64,000 bases of DNA from Clostridium sp. CM027 (lineage in GTDB: Bacteria > Bacillota > Clostridia > Clostridiales > Clostridiaceae): contig NZ_CP077725.1 of the NCBI RefSeq assembly GCF_024730565.1, positions 124,001-188,000 of the forward strand, read 5' to 3'. Shown here piece after piece: positions 25,642 through 35,293 of the stretch. The position numbers and the translations under genes were made by a program. Below the pieces are notes generated by a model, which had not been told where the DNA came from, made no database searches, and saw only the letters and a list, made by a program, of their open reading frames with translations. Within the stretch, counting starts at the first letter, position 1. The number at the start of each line of letters is the position of its first letter.

Positions 25642-25955
25642 AATTGTTATAAGGGTTTTGAATGTTAGTATAAAAAAACTAAATTAAGCATTTAAAATTA
25701 AGGAGACTTTAGATATTTATTCTAAAGTCTTCTATTTACTATTAAAAAGTATATTTATACTATACTAATCTATTCAAATAAATAAGAACAAGCTGATTAG
25801 TATGAATATTTATTGGACAAAATAAAGGTTGTGGAGGTGTGAAAATGCTTGAAAGTATATTTTTAATAATGCTTACATTATAAGGAAACAAAAAAATATG
25901 GAACAAATTTATATGTTCTTTTTAATAGATAAATTTTCAAGTAGAATAGTTTATT
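25642..25955 (+). other. Intergenic region before comEC with hairpin and 12-codon ORF
   Basis: Contains a terminator-like hairpin (AGACTTTAGA 25704-25713 with TCTAAAGTCT 25721-25730, weak T tract), AT-rich promoter-like sequence near 25755-25770, and a 12-codon frame at 25845-25883 (MLESIFLIMLTL) behind a strong GGAGGTG. Nothing else is visible. Confidence 0.5.
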
Positions 25956-27743
25956 ATGGTTAGACCTTTAGTGTATTATGCAATAACAATATTGATGGGA
26001 TGCCTTACTTGTTTGATTTTAATAAATAATCCTATTTTAGGTGCAGTTATAGCTGCATCCTTTTTAGCTATAATGTTTTTTACTATAGATAAAAAGTTTT
26101 TTTATATAGTAGTTTGCTTTTTTATTATTGGAACTATAAATTATTATTCTTATTTTAATACTAATCTGCCAAGTAAGCAAAAGTTAAAAGTGAGGATTTC
26201 AGAAAAAAGTACATATTATTGCACTGCGAAATATGATAATAAAAAAATTGTTTTGGAAGGCGATATCTTTGAGTTAACGCAGGGAAGAAGTTTTTGGATA
26301 AATGGTAATTTTCGAAAATTGGCAGTGTATGAAAGAGGCATCGTTGGAACATATACAGTTAAAAATTATAAGATTTGTAATGAAGATTTAATATCGAAAA
26401 TTGAAAGTTTTAGAAGAGGCTTATATGAAAAATTTTCAGAAGTATTAGGAAAAGAAAAATCTGCTTTAGTTATGGCAGTATGTTTTGGAGACAGTGGATA
26501 CATAGAAAAAACGCAAAAAGAAGATTTTAAAAAATTAGGTATCAGTCATGTTATAAGTGTATCAGGACTACACATGTCAATAGTATATAAAGCTTTAGAA
26601 ATTATTATGGGTTATAAAATAGCTTTATTATTTTCTTTTGGATATATGATATTTACGGGAGGTCAAGCCTCTACAATAAGAGCATTTATAATGATTTTTA
26701 TATTGAAAATATCAAGTATGGTTTATAAAAAATATGATAGCTTATCTTCTCTTAGCCTAGCGGCAATTATACTATTAATAATTAGACCTTTTTATATTCT
26801 TGATATAGGCTTTATGCTCTCATTCCTTTGTGTTCTGGGAATTATAGTATATAATAAGAAAATGAAAAAGGTGCTATACAAATTACCATCTGCTTTAAAC
26901 GAATCTTTTAGTTTAAGTCTAAGTTCCCAAATATTTTCTATGCCTTATGCAATTGGAGCCCTTAAAACTTTTAGTTTAGGATTCCTTTTTAGTAACTTAT
27001 TGTTATTGCCATTCTATACGATAGTTGTGGTGCTGGGGAATATGGGTTTAGTACTTAGCCCAATTTATCAATTGTTCAATTTAGTAAACTACGGACTATA
27101 TACTGTTTTAATGATTATAGAATTTATTCAAAAAATGCTAGGTATATTATTACCAGAAATAATATACTTCTCTTATTTAGAGAGTTTAGTTGTATTTGGA
27201 CTATATCTGTGCTATGTTGGAATTAAAAAAGGTTATGGGCAATTTAAGTATGTTCCAATTTGCATTGTTTTTATTTTTGCTTTTCAAAATTATAAGGTTT
27301 TTCCCGAGATTAGCTATATAAATATAAATAAGAATGATATAGTTTTATTACAATATAAAAAAACTACAATTGCGGTGACCACAGGCAATATTAATGTGAA
27401 GGATTTAAAAGTGCCTGTGAAGGTAGATAAAGTTTTTAAGGGTTACACGGGAGATTCAACTATCAGACTTTCACAGAGATATGCAATTAGGCTAATTAGT
27501 AATGGTAATAAATTAGAAGCACAAGTGTGTTTTGTGAAAAACACAAATGTAGAACCCGATAGGGCGGTATTTAATGATAGTGCATTATCTAATAATATCG
27601 GTGAAGAAATTATACCATTTAAATGTATTGTAAAGCTAAAAAAGGATGAAACATACACATTACCAGGTACAATAATAAATAAATATGTAATTATAGGAAA
27701 CAGAACATTAAAATTTTCACAGGGGTTGGAGGAAATATTTTGA
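25956..27743 (+). CDS. comEC: ComEC/Rec2 DNA-uptake channel with degenerate C-terminal domain
   Basis: 595 residues against about 775 in Bacillus. The N-terminal OB-like region and the membrane competence domain are present (LGISHVISVSGLHMSIVYKA near residue 190, about ten membrane segments to about residue 445). The C-terminal metallo-beta-lactamase-like part is short: ININKNDIVLLQYKKTTIAV still resembles the first strand motif (vGqGDs...), but the Asp-Thr-Gly and HxxxDH metal motifs are gone. It should still form the single-strand DNA channel; nuclease activity would have to come from elsewhere or be lost. Overlaps holA by four bases. Confidence 0.87.
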   Translation: MVRPLVYYAITILMGCLTCLILINNPILGAVIAASFLAIMFFTIDKKFFYIVVCFFIIGTINYYSYFNTNLPSKQKLKVRISEKSTYYCTAKYDNKKIVLEGDIFELTQGRSFWINGNFRKLAVYERGIVGTYTVKNYKICNEDLISKIESFRRGLYEKFSEVLGKEKSALVMAVCFGDSGYIEKTQKEDFKKLGISHVISVSGLHMSIVYKALEIIMGYKIALLFSFGYMIFTGGQASTIRAFIMIFILKISSMVYKKYDSLSSLSLAAIILLIIRPFYILDIGFMLSFLCVLGIIVYNKKMKKVLYKLPSALNESFSLSLSSQIFSMPYAIGALKTFSLGFLFSNLLLLPFYTIVVVLGNMGLVLSPIYQLFNLVNYGLYTVLMIIEFIQKMLGILLPEIIYFSYLESLVVFGLYLCYVGIKKGYGQFKYVPICIVFIFAFQNYKVFPEISYININKNDIVLLQYKKTTIAVTTGNINVKDLKVPVKVDKVFKGYTGDSTIRLSQRYAIRLISNGNKLEAQVCFVKNTNVEPDRAVFNDSALSNNIGEEIIPFKCIVKLKKDETYTLPGTIINKYVIIGNRTLKFSQGLEEIF

Positions 27744-28774
27744 TTAACTTTACAGAGCTTGAGAAAAAAATCAAGAAACATGAACTAGATAATTGTTATA
27801 TATTTTGCGGATCGGATGAAAAACTAATAAAAAATCATGTTGAATTTATAACCGATAATGTATTAAGTAAGGATTTCATGGATTTGAATTACTCGAAATT
27901 TGATGGTAGCAAAATTGATTTTGAGACAATTATAGATGCTTGTGAAACCATGCCGTTTATGAGTGATAAAAAGGTTGTGGTTGTATACAGGGCTTCATTT
28001 TTAGATGATAGTGGTGGAAGTAAAAATTCGGGAGATATAAAAAGCAAAAATTTCGCTATGCTAGGCGAATATTTGAAAAATCCTTCACCACATTGCATTT
28101 TAGTCATATATTATGTGTTTTTAAGTGACAGAGAAAAACCAAGCAATAAAATAAAAAAACTAGATAAAAAATCATGTGTCATAAAAGTTGATAAATTAAG
28201 GGGGGAATCGCTTCAAAAAAAGTGCAAGAATTTATTTGAAAACGCTGGAACGAAAATTGGGAGATCAGAACTTACTTTATTCTGTAGCCAGGTAGACAAT
28301 AACATGGATATAATATTAAATGAAATAGAGAAATTAGTTTCATTTACGCAGGGAAGAGAAATTACTAAAGAAGATATTTTGGAGATGATGCCTCAAAAGA
28401 GTGAAAATGATATTTTTAATTTAGTTGATTATTTGTCTCAGAAAAATATTAAGAAAGCTCTAGACGTTTTAAATGAACTTATATACAAAGGAGAGAAGAT
28501 ACCACTTATCTTATTTATGCTAGGACGACAATTCAATCTTTTATTTAATCTTAAATTAGGCATTGATAGCGGGAAAACAAAAGAAATTTTGGCGAGCGAA
28601 TTAAAGCTTCATCCGTATATTTGTGAAAAAATGATCTCGCAGAGTATGAAGTTTACAATAAAGGCACTAAAGAGAAATATTGAACTATGTGTCGATACAG
28701 AAAAAATCTTAAAAAGTGCGTCTACTGATGATAAGCTTAATATTGAAGTTTTTATGATAAAAACTGTTATGTAA
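27740..28774 (+). CDS. holA: DNA polymerase III delta subunit
   Basis: 344 residues of the HolA/YqeN family: YIFCGSDEKLIKNHVEFITD at the N-terminal AAA+-like domain, middle lid region and the C-terminal collar helices. It opens the sliding clamp in the clamp loader. TTG 27740 overlaps the comEC stop and follows GGAGGA at six bases, so translation is coupled. Its stop codon lies inside a dispersed repeat. Confidence 0.92.
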   Translation: MINFTELEKKIKKHELDNCYIFCGSDEKLIKNHVEFITDNVLSKDFMDLNYSKFDGSKIDFETIIDACETMPFMSDKKVVVVYRASFLDDSGGSKNSGDIKSKNFAMLGEYLKNPSPHCILVIYYVFLSDREKPSNKIKKLDKKSCVIKVDKLRGESLQKKCKNLFENAGTKIGRSELTLFCSQVDNNMDIILNEIEKLVSFTQGREITKEDILEMMPQKSENDIFNLVDYLSQKNIKKALDVLNELIYKGEKIPLILFMLGRQFNLLFNLKLGIDSGKTKEILASELKLHPYICEKMISQSMKFTIKALKRNIELCVDTEKILKSASTDDKLNIEVFMIKTVM

Positions 28775-28802
28775 CATTATAGCTTCGTAGATGACGATTT
28801 AA
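28767..28802 (-). repeat. Dispersed repeat copy 5 (module 1) spanning holA stop
   Basis: TTATGTAACATTATAGCTTC then GTAGATGACGATTTAA. More diverged, but the AGCTTCG-AGATGA core and the TTAA end are kept. The holA stop TAA (28772-28774) is within it. Confidence 0.6.
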
Positions 28803-28865
28803 TATCATTTCTAAGCGTGTCTACTTTTGAGTTGTTATTACTTTAAATATCTTATACAAAAAAAC

Positions 28866-28894
28866 AAAAAACCGGTGTAAATCACCGGTTTTTT
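28866..28894. terminator. Terminator between holA and rpsT
   Basis: AAAAAACCGGTG (28866-28877) pairs with CACCGGTTTTTT (28883-28894); usable in both directions. Confidence 0.9.
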
Positions 28895-28895
28895 A

Positions 28896-29168
28896 TTATG
28901 CTGTTAAACTTAAAGCGTTTAACTTAGCTGCTAGTCTAGATTTTCTTCTTGCCGCTTTGTTTATGTGAAGTATTCCTTTTGTTACAGCCATATCTAAAGC
29001 TTTAACCACGCTTGCATATGTAACTTTAGCTTCTTCAACATTGCCAGTAACGACAGCTGTCTCAAATTTCTTTACCTTAGTTTTTAAAGCAGATTTAATC
29101 ATTGTGTTTCTTTGTGTTTTAACTGCAGTAACTCTAATTCTTTTTTTTGCTGATTGAATATTTGCCAT
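28896..29168 (-). CDS. rpsT: 30S ribosomal protein S20
   Basis: 90 residues, [20 protein letters not shown] start and [20 protein letters not shown] near the end, the standard S20. Binds 16S rRNA early in 30S assembly. Transcribed opposite to its neighbours, as in Bacillus. The leader (about 80 bases) has a small GCAGT/ACTGC hairpin that could serve autoregulation. Confidence 0.97.
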   Translation of the reverse strand: MANIQSAKKRIRVTAVKTQRNTMIKSALKTKVKKFETAVVTGNVEEAKVTYASVVKALDMAVTKGILHINKAARRKSRLAAKLNALSLTA

Positions 29169-29252
29169 TTAATTTCACCACCCTCGTATTTAATAACATG
29201 TCAGCAGTCTTGGGTAAAACTGCGTACGAATCTTTTTAATTATTCAACTGAT

Positions 29253-29281
29253 ATTATAGCATTAAAATTTAATCACTTCAA
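29253..29281 (-). promoter_or_regulatory. Sigma-A promoter of rpsT
   Basis: On the reverse strand: TTGAAG (29281-29276), 17 bases ending TGC, TATAAT (29258-29253), an extended -10. Confidence 0.7.
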
Positions 29282-29418
29282 GTGTAATTTAATCTATATA
29301 TATAATTTTTAATATAAGGCGCATTTTAAATAAGTGAAAAGCCTAAAAAAAAATTTTGAAGGGATAGGAAAGGGCTATTAGGAAAAGCTAATATTAAAAA
29401 TATAGTTGAGGTGAAATT

Positions 29419-30393
29419 ATGATAAGTGTAAGAACGGATTTAGCTGTTGAAGCTAAAGAAATATACAAAGCAGAAAACAATGGTGAGATGCCAGGTGTTG
29501 ATGTAGAAGAGTATAGCAAGGGCGATATTAAAATTACTAATGTAAAAATAGTAAGTGATATTGGCGAAGAAATGATGGGAAAACCAAAAGGTACATATAT
29601 AACTATTGATATTCCTGAATTTGTTCACTATGATGGTGATGCTATGGACAGAGTAAGCGTTGTAATGGGAGAGGTGCTCGCTCCGCTAATAAAATTAGAG
29701 GATAGTATGACAGCGCTCGTGGTTGGACTCGGTAATTGGAACGTTACTCCTGATGCTGTAGGACCAAAAGTTATTTCAAAAATAATGGTGACTAGGCATT
29801 TAAAACAATTAGTACCCGACTCTATAGATGAAGGTATAAGGCCAGTATGTGCCATATCCCCTGGAGTACTAGGAATAACTGGTATGGAAACTGGTGAAAT
29901 AATCCGCGGCATAGTGGAGAAAATCAAACCTAATTTAGTTATTTGCATTGATGCATTGGCTTCTAGAAAAATGGATAGGGTCAACAGAACTATACAAATA
30001 GGGACTACTGGAATTTCTCCAGGAGCTGGAATTGGGAATCGGAGGATGGAAATAAGTGAAAAAACCTTAGGCGTGCCAGTTATTGCTATTGGGATTCCAA
30101 CAGTAGTTGATGCGGCAACACTAGCGAATGATACCATTGATTTAGTACTTGATGAAATGATTAAATCCGCAAATGAAGGCAAAGAATTTTACAATATGCT
30201 TAAGTCAATTGATAAGGTAGAAAAACAAAAGATGATTGCTGAAATATTAAATCCATATGTTGGTAACCTTGTAGTTACACCAAAAGAAATTGATATGGTT
30301 ATAAATTCAGTTTCTAAAATTATTGCAAATGGTATTAATATAGCGCTACAACCAGCATTAGACTTAGAGGACATAAATAAGTATTTGAACTAG
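29419..30393 (+). CDS. gpr: Germination protease GPR
   Basis: 324 residues of peptidase family A25. MISVRTDLAVEAKEIYK contains the propeptide region and self-cleavage site that mimics the site in small acid-soluble spore proteins; PGVLGITGMETGEIIRGIVE and DALASRKMDRVNRTIQI belong to the conserved core. It degrades SASPs during germination. GAGGTG precedes ATG 29419. In Bacillus it is under forespore sigma-G control; I could not place a clear sigma-G promoter here. Gene order rpsT-gpr-spoIIP-lepA is conserved. Confidence 0.95.
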   Translation: MISVRTDLAVEAKEIYKAENNGEMPGVDVEEYSKGDIKITNVKIVSDIGEEMMGKPKGTYITIDIPEFVHYDGDAMDRVSVVMGEVLAPLIKLEDSMTALVVGLGNWNVTPDAVGPKVISKIMVTRHLKQLVPDSIDEGIRPVCAISPGVLGITGMETGEIIRGIVEKIKPNLVICIDALASRKMDRVNRTIQIGTTGISPGAGIGNRRMEISEKTLGVPVIAIGIPTVVDAATLANDTIDLVLDEMIKSANEGKEFYNMLKSIDKVEKQKMIAEILNPYVGNLVVTPKEIDMVINSVSKIIANGINIALQPALDLEDINKYLN

Positions 30394-30445
30394 TAATAAC
30401 TTCATATATTCCCTCATATATATTGTATAAGCGGGGGGGATAAAG

Positions 30446-31600
30446 ATGAGTTACAAAGGTATAGAAATTAAAGGTAAATATAAGAATATGCTAAGTAAAA
30501 AAACGAATTTTTCAAAATATGCTATTAAAAAAAATAGTAATGTTAGAATATTTTTTTGTGTTTTCATATTACTCATTATTTTTTTATTAAGCCTGATTTT
30601 ACCTAAAAGTGCCAAGGCGGATAATGAAGGGAAATATAGAAATTACTTTTATGTTAATGTTATTAATAATACATTAGCAGTAATTAAGTCCTCAAACACA
30701 GAGCAGCAGTATACTAACAGTGAAAATAGCGTGAAACTTTCAGCATTATCATTGTTAGGAGTAGATATCTTAAATCCTATATCTATAATAGTGAAAGAAG
30801 TTGCATTTTTGGATAATAATGACGCTAGCTCTGATGTAAGCAATTCAAAATTTAGTCCTAATCCCTTTAAATTAGAAGATAAACAGGTAAGTAAGTCGGA
30901 AGCGGAAGCTAAAGATAAAGATTCTAATCTGGTAGCACCCCTTGATAATCCTGCTTTGAAAAAAGCTTTAAATAATGCAAAGCCTAGAGTGCTAATATAT
31001 CATTCGCATACCTGTGAAGCTTATCGCACATCAGATAATGATAAATCTACTATTGAAAATAGTATAGATCAAACAAGAAATGTTTGCACTGTAGGAGATG
31101 TAATTAAAGATGAACTAGAAAAAAAATATGGAATTGCAGTTATACATGATAAAACTGTGCATGATAAAGGAGATTATAATAGTGCCTACAAAAAATCTGG
31201 AGTTACTTTAGACAGGTATTTAAAGGAATATGAAAAATTCGATTTAATTATAGATTTACATAGAGATAGTGTGCAGAATAAGAATGCAGTAACTACTAAA
31301 ATAAATGGGCAAAATGTAGCTAAATTTATGTTCGTAGTGACAGATAAAAACCCTAGATACGCAAAACAAAAGAAATTAATAAATTCCATGATAGGAATAT
31401 CAAATAAATTATACCCAAATCTTATAAAAGGTGACCCAATTTTTGCTTATCATTATGGAATTGGTTTTTATAGTCAAAATAAAAGTGATAATGCGTTGCT
31501 TATTGAAGTAGGCGCAGATCGGAATACTGTTTCTGAAGTAAAAAATACTGGTAAGTATTTATCAAGAATAATGGCAGAACAATTAAATGGGAAAAAATGA
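30446..31600 (+). CDS. spoIIP: Stage II sporulation protein P (peptidoglycan hydrolase)
   Basis: 384 residues: one membrane segment (about 32-52), a variable linker and the catalytic domain with YHSHTCEAYR (His186, Glu191) and LIIDLHRDS. SpoIIP cleaves stem peptides and glycan strands in the DMP complex that drives engulfment of the forespore. GGGGGG precedes ATG 30446. Confidence 0.94.
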   Translation: MSYKGIEIKGKYKNMLSKKTNFSKYAIKKNSNVRIFFCVFILLIIFLLSLILPKSAKADNEGKYRNYFYVNVINNTLAVIKSSNTEQQYTNSENSVKLSALSLLGVDILNPISIIVKEVAFLDNNDASSDVSNSKFSPNPFKLEDKQVSKSEAEAKDKDSNLVAPLDNPALKKALNNAKPRVLIYHSHTCEAYRTSDNDKSTIENSIDQTRNVCTVGDVIKDELEKKYGIAVIHDKTVHDKGDYNSAYKKSGVTLDRYLKEYEKFDLIIDLHRDSVQNKNAVTTKINGQNVAKFMFVVTDKNPRYAKQKKLINSMIGISNKLYPNLIKGDPIFAYHYGIGFYSQNKSDNALLIEVGADRNTVSEVKNTGKYLSRIMAEQLNGKK

Positions 31601-31637
31601 ATAATTTATTTTAAAAAGTGCATCCTTACTAAGGAGA

Positions 31638-31662
31638 AGATAATAATTAATAATTATTATCT
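31638..31662 (+). terminator. AT-rich hairpin after spoIIP
   Basis: AGATAATAATT (31638-31648) pairs perfectly with AATTATTATCT (31652-31662). No GC and a short T run, so a terminator role is uncertain. Confidence 0.4.
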
Positions 31663-31692
31663 ATTTAGGGCAATTGTAAGGAGGCACTTTTT

Positions 31693-31950
31693 ATGCTTAA
31701 AAAGGGTAGAATTAAATATTTTCTTGTGATTTTTATTTCTTTTTCTGTTTTAACTTATGGATTCATCAAAGTTAATATTAATAAGACAGAACTTGTGAGA
31801 AATAAGTCGAAATTTACAATAGGCTTTAAATTAAAACCTGTCGATTTTAGAATAGAGACTAAGGACTATGGTTTTTATGTGAATAATAAAATATTTGATA
31901 ACATGAAAAAAAAATGCATTAGTACATACAATGGTATTTTTTCAAAATAA
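31693..31950 (+). CDS. Small membrane-anchored protein, unassigned
   Basis: 85 residues: basic start MLKKGRIKY, one hydrophobic helix (about 9-26, FLVIFISFSVLTYGFIKV), then a soluble charged tail with no motif that I recognise. AGGAGGCAC precedes ATG 31693. Placed between spoIIP and lepA, where Bacillus has the small gene yqxA (also membrane-associated), so it may be a positional counterpart; sequence similarity is not evident. Confidence 0.6.
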   Translation: MLKKGRIKYFLVIFISFSVLTYGFIKVNINKTELVRNKSKFTIGFKLKPVDFRIETKDYGFYVNNKIFDNMKKKCISTYNGIFSK

Positions 31951-32004
31951 TATAAAAATACATATATTAAGCGAAATAAAGTATAATGTAGAATCATAAT
32001 ACGC

Positions 32005-32034
32005 TTACAAAACTAGAGATATTTATGATATAAT
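32005..32034 (+). promoter_or_regulatory. Putative lepA promoter
   Basis: TTACAA (32005-32010), 18 bases, TATAAT (32029-32034). Confidence 0.4.
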
Positions 32035-32129
32035 TTAATTTATAAAACTAATATGCTTTAGGATAAGTATGTTTATGTTAAGCTAAAGCAAATGATTTGA
32101 TTCATATAGAATAACGGGGGTACAAATTA

Positions 32130-33935
32130 ATGCCGAGTAATAGACAAAAATACATAAGAAACTTTTCGATAGTTGCACATATTGATCACGGCAAGTCTAC
32201 TCTTGCAGATAGATTATTAGAAAAGACAGGCACTTTAACTAAAAGGGAAATGGAAGAACAAGTACTTGATAATATGGACCTCGAAAGAGAAAGAGGTATT
32301 ACTATTAAATCTCAACCAGCAAGGCTCGTTTACAAAAGGGAGAATGGAGAAGAATACATATTCAATCTTATAGATACTCCGGGACATGTAGATTTTAACT
32401 ATGAGGTTTCAAGGAGCTTAGCTGCTTGTGAAGGTGCAGTGCTTGTAGTAGATGCATCACAAGGGATTCAAGCTCAGACTTTAGCAAATTGCTATCTTGC
32501 TCTGGACAACAACCTAGATATTGCACCAGTTATTAACAAAATAGATCTTCCTAGTGCAAGGCCAAGCGAGATAATTCAGGAAATTGAGGACGTAATAGGT
32601 ATTGAAGCTCAGGATGCTCCTCTAATCTCTGCGAAAACTGGGCTTAATGTAGAAGATGTTCTAGAAGCTGTAGTAAAAAAGATTTCACCTCCTAGTGGAG
32701 ATGAAGAAGCACCACTCAAAGCTTTAATTTTTGATTCTTCATATGATAGTTATAAAGGTGTTGTATGTTATGTAAGAATCAAAGATGGAATTGTTAAAGC
32801 AGGAACAAAGATTAAACTGATGAATACTAATAAAATATACGATGTAGTAGAAGTTGGAGTATTTGTTCCAAATTATCTGACCGTACCGCAGCTAAGTGCT
32901 GGGGATGTTGGATATATAACAGCATCTATAAAAAATGTTAGGGATGCACGAGTTGGGGATACAATAACAGAAGCGTCTAGACCAGCGTCTAAGCCGCTTA
33001 AGGGATATAAACCAGCAGTGCCTATGGTGTTTAGTGGTATTTATCCGGTAGATGGTGCTAGATATGGAGAATTAAAAGAGGCACTAGAAAGGCTCCAGTT
33101 AAATGATGCAGCGCTAGGATTTGAACCCGAGACATCTATCGCTTTAGGATTTGGATTTAGATGTGGATTCTTAGGCCTTCTTCATATGGAGATAATACAA
33201 GAAAGAATAGAAAGAGAATTTAATATAGAAATCATTACGACAGCCCCATCAGTTATATATAAAGTAATGAAAACTAATGGAGAATTAATAGAAATAACAA
33301 ATCCTACAAATCTTCCAGAACCAACGGAAATTAGTTATATGGAAGAGCCAGTAGTTAAAGCGTCTATCATAACACCATCAGAATATTTAGGATCAGTTAT
33401 GGAGTTGTGTCAAGAAAAAAGAGGCGTATATATTGATATGAAATATATAGAAACCACTAGAGTAGTGCTCAATTATGACATGCCTCTTAATGAAATAGTA
33501 TACGACTTTTTCGATGCCTTAAAATCAAGAACAAAAGGATATGCATCTTTTGATTATGAATTTAAGGGTTATACCACGACTCAGCTCGTAAAACTAGATA
33601 TTTTACTTAAAGGAGATAAAGTAGATGCGCTGTCTATGATTGTTCCGGAGGAAAGAGCTTACCATAGAGGAAGAATTATGGCTGAAAAACTAAAAGAGCT
33701 TATACCAAGACAAATGTTTGAGATACCAATACAAGCATCTATAAACTCAAAGATAATAGCAAGAGAAACTGTAAAGGCACTTAGAAAAGATGTTTTAGCT
33801 AAATGTTATGGTGGAGATATCTCAAGAAAGAAAAAATTATTATCGAAACAAAAAGAAGGTAAAAAGAGAATGAGACAAGTGGGAAGTGTAGAAGTTCCAC
33901 AAGAAGCATTTATGGCTATACTTAAAGTAGATTAG
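32130..33935 (+). CDS. lepA: Elongation factor 4 (back-translocase GTPase)
   Basis: 601 residues. G1 motif AHIDHGKST (16-24), [11 protein letters not shown] switch, DTPGHVDF and NKIDLP, followed by EF-G-like domains and the LepA-specific C-terminus ending [20 protein letters not shown]. It acts on stalled or back-slipped ribosomes and in 30S maturation. GGGGGT is the likely ribosome site. Conserved neighbour of hemW. Confidence 0.97.
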   Translation: MPSNRQKYIRNFSIVAHIDHGKSTLADRLLEKTGTLTKREMEEQVLDNMDLERERGITIKSQPARLVYKRENGEEYIFNLIDTPGHVDFNYEVSRSLAACEGAVLVVDASQGIQAQTLANCYLALDNNLDIAPVINKIDLPSARPSEIIQEIEDVIGIEAQDAPLISAKTGLNVEDVLEAVVKKISPPSGDEEAPLKALIFDSSYDSYKGVVCYVRIKDGIVKAGTKIKLMNTNKIYDVVEVGVFVPNYLTVPQLSAGDVGYITASIKNVRDARVGDTITEASRPASKPLKGYKPAVPMVFSGIYPVDGARYGELKEALERLQLNDAALGFEPETSIALGFGFRCGFLGLLHMEIIQERIEREFNIEIITTAPSVIYKVMKTNGELIEITNPTNLPEPTEISYMEEPVVKASIITPSEYLGSVMELCQEKRGVYIDMKYIETTRVVLNYDMPLNEIVYDFFDALKSRTKGYASFDYEFKGYTTTQLVKLDILLKGDKVDALSMIVPEERAYHRGRIMAEKLKELIPRQMFEIPIQASINSKIIARETVKALRKDVLAKCYGGDISRKKKLLSKQKEGKKRMRQVGSVEVPQEAFMAILKVD

Positions 33936-33956
33936 GAATAAAGTGAGGCTTAAACT

Positions 33957-35078
33957 ATGAAGAATGTTGCGTTGTATATACATATTCCTTTTTGCAAGCA
34001 GAAGTGTTTATATTGTGATTTTCCGTCATTTGCTGGTAAAGAGGAGTGTATGCTTGATTATGCCGCAGCTCTAGCAAAAGAAATAAATAGTATAAGAGAT
34101 AAAAAAATAAAAACTATATTTATAGGTGGGGGAACTCCCACCTATTTATCTTTAGCGGGCTGGGAAATGATAGGGAAAAGTATTGATAGATTGGATATGT
34201 GTGACGATTTAGAGTTTACAGTGGAAGGAAACCCCGGAACATTTACAGGGGAAATATTAAACTTTTTAAAAAAAATAGGAGTAAATAGGATCAGCATTGG
34301 ACTTCAAGCCTTTCAAGATTCTTTGCTTAAAAAGCTGGGTAGAATCCATACTATTGAAGATTTTAAACAAAGCTTTCAAATGGCTAGAAATCTAGGTTTT
34401 GATAATATCAATGTAGATTTAATGTTTGGACTTCCGTCTCAAACGCTTAAGCAGTGGATAGAGACTTTAGAGAATGTAACTAACCTTAATCCAGAACACT
34501 TATCTTGCTATAGTCTAATAGTGGAAGAGGGAACGGCTTTTTATAAAGGGCTTGAAGAAGGCACATTAAAGCTTCCGGATGAGGAAATAGAACGAACTAT
34601 GTACGCACAGACAATAGAATATTTAAGAGGAAAAGGGTATATACAATATGAAATTTCAAATTTTGCAAAAATCAATAAGTCATGTAGACACAATTTAGTA
34701 TATTGGGAAATGGGCGAATATATAGGATGCGGCGCTTCCTCTCATTCATATAGGGATGGGTTTAGGTATAGAAATGAAGAAAATATAGAAAAATATATTA
34801 AGAAAATAAATGTTGATTGTTGTGCAATAGTGGAAAAAATAAAGAATTCATTTAAAGATGATATGGAAGAGTTTATGTTTATGGGTCTTAGAAAGAATGT
34901 AGGCATAAGCAAAAGTGAATTTAGGAAAAGATTTGACAAAGATATAGATAGTGTTTATAGGGAAGTAATAAATAAATATGTAAGTAATGGATTCATGGAG
35001 GAAAATGATAACAATATTTTTTTAACTTATGAAGGTATTGAAATATCGAATGTGATTATGGCAGAATTTCTTCTATAA
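33957..35078 (+). CDS. hemW: HemW radical SAM haem chaperone
   Basis: 373 residues. YIHIPFCKQKCLYCDF holds the radical SAM cysteines (Cys13, Cys17, Cys20), and GGGTPTYL and GLPSQTLKQW follow. HemW-type proteins lack coproporphyrinogen oxidase activity and bind haem for delivery; the older label HemN is probably wrong because of position beside lepA-hrcA. ATG 33957 lies 21 bases after lepA. Confidence 0.92.
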   Translation: MKNVALYIHIPFCKQKCLYCDFPSFAGKEECMLDYAAALAKEINSIRDKKIKTIFIGGGTPTYLSLAGWEMIGKSIDRLDMCDDLEFTVEGNPGTFTGEILNFLKKIGVNRISIGLQAFQDSLLKKLGRIHTIEDFKQSFQMARNLGFDNINVDLMFGLPSQTLKQWIETLENVTNLNPEHLSCYSLIVEEGTAFYKGLEEGTLKLPDEEIERTMYAQTIEYLRGKGYIQYEISNFAKINKSCRHNLVYWEMGEYIGCGASSHSYRDGFRYRNEENIEKYIKKINVDCCAIVEKIKNSFKDDMEEFMFMGLRKNVGISKSEFRKRFDKDIDSVYREVINKYVSNGFMEENDNNIFLTYEGIEISNVIMAEFLL

Positions 35079-35208
35079 ATGCATTGCCATAAATTTTTGT
35101 CTAAAGATATTAATATTATAGCACCACGAAAATCAAAGGAAAGCGTAGTATACTTAATTTAAATCGATATAATCAACATATAGTGGCTAAATTAAAAAAT
35201 TAAGGTTA

Positions 35209-35237
35209 TTGACAAATACATTAGCAAATGATATTTT
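35209..35237 (+). promoter_or_regulatory. Sigma-A promoter of the hrcA operon
   Basis: TTGACA (35209-35214), 17 bases, TATTTT (35232-35237), just upstream of CIRCE. Confidence 0.75.
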
Positions 35238-35250
35238 TAATACATACTCG

Positions 35251-35277
35251 TTAGCACTCAACTGTAGTGAGTGCTAA
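35251..35277 (+). promoter_or_regulatory. CIRCE operator (HrcA binding site)
   Basis: TTAGCACTC (35251-35259), nine bases, GAGTGCTAA (35269-35277): a perfect match to the CIRCE consensus. It lies at the expected transcription start, so HrcA bound here blocks its own operon. Confidence 0.97.
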
Positions 35278-35293
35278 TAAAAGAGGTGATATT

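Noticed and set aside
29290-29418. Sigma-G promoter for gpr
   Set aside because: GCATT is present near 29322 but no matching CATxxTA -10 at the right distance.
29628-30182. 184-codon open frame antisense to gpr
   Set aside because: Lies wholly within gpr, composition follows the complement of its codons, no ribosome site; a shadow frame.
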